A stretch of 64,000 nucleotides of DNA from Alphaproteobacteria bacterium. GTDB lineage: Bacteria > Pseudomonadota > Alphaproteobacteria > RF32 > CAG-239. Below the pieces are notes generated by a model, which did not search any database, was not told the origin of the DNA, and worked only from the letters and a program-made list of their open reading frames with translations. A program made the translations under genes and the position numbers. The stretch spans positions 1-64,000 of the forward strand of contig JAFUSU010000005.1 of assembly GCA_017467515.1 (NCBI GenBank), given 5' to 3'. This document shows, piece after piece, positions 62,351 through 64,000 of the stretch; the first letter of the stretch is position 1, and each line of letters opens with the position of its first letter.

Positions 62351-64000
62351 CTATCTAATCTCCAAAATATCGTCGAATGGACAATGTGGTTCTAAATCAC
62401 TCAAGACATATAGAGCTTCTCTAGCTCTAGAACATCCTGTATATATTTTTCTAAATTGTAATTTTACCGTTTCTCTCTCCAATGGTGAAAGATTACGAAT
62501 TTGATCCCAGTGTATCAATTTTGTACTTTTACCCTCAGAATATACATATTCAAGAGGATATAACCCCGTCATAACTACAGCTTTAAAATCCAATCCTAAG
62601 GATGAATCTACGGTTGTTAATACAACACCAGATGTATTACTGTAACGTGTCTTGCTGGTATCGGAAAAAATAATGGAATACGGAATTCCTTGTTGATTTA
62701 AAATCGATGTCAAATCATCAATAAAATTATAACGTAGTGTTTTATATTCTTTAAAAGGAAATATTACCGCCATATCTGAATAACTTATACCGCATTCTTT
62801 TCTCATATTTTTTATAGCTTCTACAGTCTTCTTGCATATATTATCTTTTGATAACGCCTTTTCAACTCTCAGAAATATATCCTTGAACGGCCCCTTACAG
62901 AACACGTTATAATTATATTCATTATCATTTATAATACCATATCTTGATAAATGCTGATTCATATATGTTAACATTCCTTCAAGATATTTGCTTATTTGTG
63001 CACTATTTCTATAATTGTTAGACATATACATTACACGACCAGCAAAATTTAATTTTCCTTCATTAATTTTTTTCCAAGGAACATCGCCTTTTCTGCTTTG
63101 TTGTCGGACAGTCTGATTCAAATCACCTGTCATGAAAAACATATTATAATATTTCTTTGACAATAAAGAGAAGCATATATCAATCCATAATGGCTCAAAT
63201 ATTTGAATTTCATCAATAAAAATTGCGCCAAAAGATAAATTCAATCCTTTCTTTGCATATATTAATAGATTTTTAATATCGTCATCTGTTATGTTATCAA
63301 TATTCTGATGTAAAAATTCTGAATATATCTTCTTTACCAAATGATGAAATGTCATAATATAGACATTCTTATTATTACCATAATTTGCGCAACTATTCTT
63401 AAATTTGTACATATCTGCTAGATTATTATTGAAGCATGTCACTAACACTCTCTCATCTTTATGAGCACTTGCATACTTATAGGCTTTTGCAAGTAACAAC
63501 ACACTTTTTCCCGCACCTGCATTTGCCAATAAAACCCTGTGTCCCATATGCATTTCATTAACAAATTTAGTTTGATATTTATCTAAAAGAAAAATTTGAT
63601 GCTCATTACCTGTATTTGATTTGGAAATATCTCCATTTTCTAACCCTATGTTATTTTGAGAAATTTCTTCTATTTTTTCCTTTTTTACAACAGTATATTC
63701 TGGTGCCAACCGGTCCATAACACAGAGCGCTTCCGAATATGAAATAGGGAAATCTTCGTTGCAATCACATAGCAATGACCTAATCCGATTCATATCCTTG
63801 AATAGTTTGATTGAATATATATCGTTGTTCTCCATATCAGAATCTAATATACTAATATGCCTATATGGATACTTCAGAACTTTTTTTCCATCGATAACTT
63901 TAGATAACATTGGAGAATCACAAAGCAATTCCGTGATTTTCATCTCAACCATCTTGTTATATTCTTTGGCAGAATCCTTAAAATCATCATATTTTACAAC
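62351..64000 (-). CDS. UvrD-like SF1 helicase, 5' end beyond the window
   Basis: The reading frame remains open through the right edge: 16 codons upstream of the first Met in view (63952) are also sense (..KYDDFKDSAKEYNK), and no ribosome binding site precedes that Met, so the gene is truncated by the window. About 550 residues visible: Walker A ANAGAGKSV near residue 145 from that Met, DEIQ (motif II variant) near 244, GDLNQTVRQQ, and C-terminal SRAREALYV. The visible N-terminus resembles the linker of NERD-UvrD proteins, so a NERD nuclease domain may lie outside. One base before drmA. Confidence 0.8.
   Translation of the reverse strand, partial: VVKYDDFKDSAKEYNKMVEMKITELLCDSPMLSKVIDGKKVLKYPYRHISILDSDMENNDIYSIKLFKDMNRIRSLLCDCNEDFPISYSEALCVMDRLAPEYTVVKKEKIEEISQNNIGLENGDISKSNTGNEHQIFLLDKYQTKFVNEMHMGHRVLLANAGAGKSVLLLAKAYKYASAHKDERVLVTCFNNNLADMYKFKNSCANYGNNKNVYIMTFHHLVKKIYSEFLHQNIDNITDDDIKNLLIYAKKGLNLSFGAIFIDEIQIFEPLWIDICFSLLSKKYYNMFFMTGDLNQTVRQQSRKGDVPWKKINEGKLNFAGRVMYMSNNYRNSAQISKYLEGMLTYMNQHLSRYGIINDNEYNYNVFCKGPFKDIFLRVEKALSKDNICKKTVEAIKNMRKECGISYSDMAVIFPFKEYKTLRYNFIDDLTSILNQQGIPYSIIFSDTSKTRYSNTSGVVLTTVDSSLGLDFKAVVMTGLYPLEYVYSEGKSTKLIHWDQIRNLSPLERETVKLQFRKIYTGCSRAREALYVLSDLEPHCPFDDILEIR

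Overview
The window reads as chromosome of an AT-rich Gram-negative bacterium, most likely an uncultured Alphaproteobacterium. The evidence is the yebC-ruvC-ruvA-ruvB-ybgC-tolQ-tolR-tolA order on one strand, outer-membrane machinery (Tol proteins, lipoproteins), an rRNA operon with a strong sigma70-type promoter, and short palindromic intergenic repeats scattered between housekeeping genes. No taxonomic marker longer than the first bases of 16S rRNA is present, so the placement is inference.

Layout. (1) 1-512: the 5' end of a 16S rRNA gene on the minus strand with its leader and promoter, divergent from infC. (2) 513-18521: housekeeping genes infC (apparent AUA start), ligA, tolQRA, ybgC, ruvABC, yebC, prmA and an M24 aminopeptidase. 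Between them sit a few orphan genes that carry similar stand-alone promoters and terminators; two of these orphans are paralogues. (3) 19099-31033: a branched-chain amino-acid type (Liv) ABC importer. One set of permeases (livH, livM) and ATPases (livG, livF) is interleaved with seven paralogous substrate-binding lipoproteins and one methyltransferase. (4) 31062-37389: accessory region with a degraded livF tail, three copies of a short gene start, a Fic protein, and a minus-strand set made of an Old Yellow Enzyme, an alpha/beta hydrolase, an MIF-like tautomerase, a DsbA-like protein without cysteines and an HxlR regulator. Related 22-bp sites occur in front of hxlR and the Old Yellow Enzyme gene. 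(5) 37631-38779: four phased iteron-like repeats in front of a winged-helix/coiled-coil protein, then small genes, probably the edge of a mobile or defence island. (6) 38785-64000: a visibly AT-richer minus-strand defence island that runs off the right edge.

The island is the main interest. Its promoter-distal part is a complete DNA phosphorothioation set in the order dndB-C-D-E-A. Just upstream lies a perfect 48-bp palindrome whose 3' arm contains the dndB ribosome binding site. Further upstream on the same strand, instead of the usual DptFGH restriction genes, are a coiled-coil protein, a large P-loop ATPase, a 269-aa protein, a RecQ-like helicase, a SNF2-like helicase, a NERD-nuclease/SF1 helicase, DrmB (DUF1998), DrmA and a second SF1 helicase cut by the window edge. 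DrmA/DrmB and the SNF2 protein are the core of DISARM. The SNF2-RecQ-269 aa-ATPase run resembles dpdE-F-G-H of the 7-deazaguanine (Dpd) systems. No methyltransferase is visible. The simplest reading is a composite defence system in which phosphorothioation replaces the methyl or deazaguanine mark as self-label for a DISARM/Dpd-type effector. That linkage is inferred from gene order and would need profile searches and experiment.
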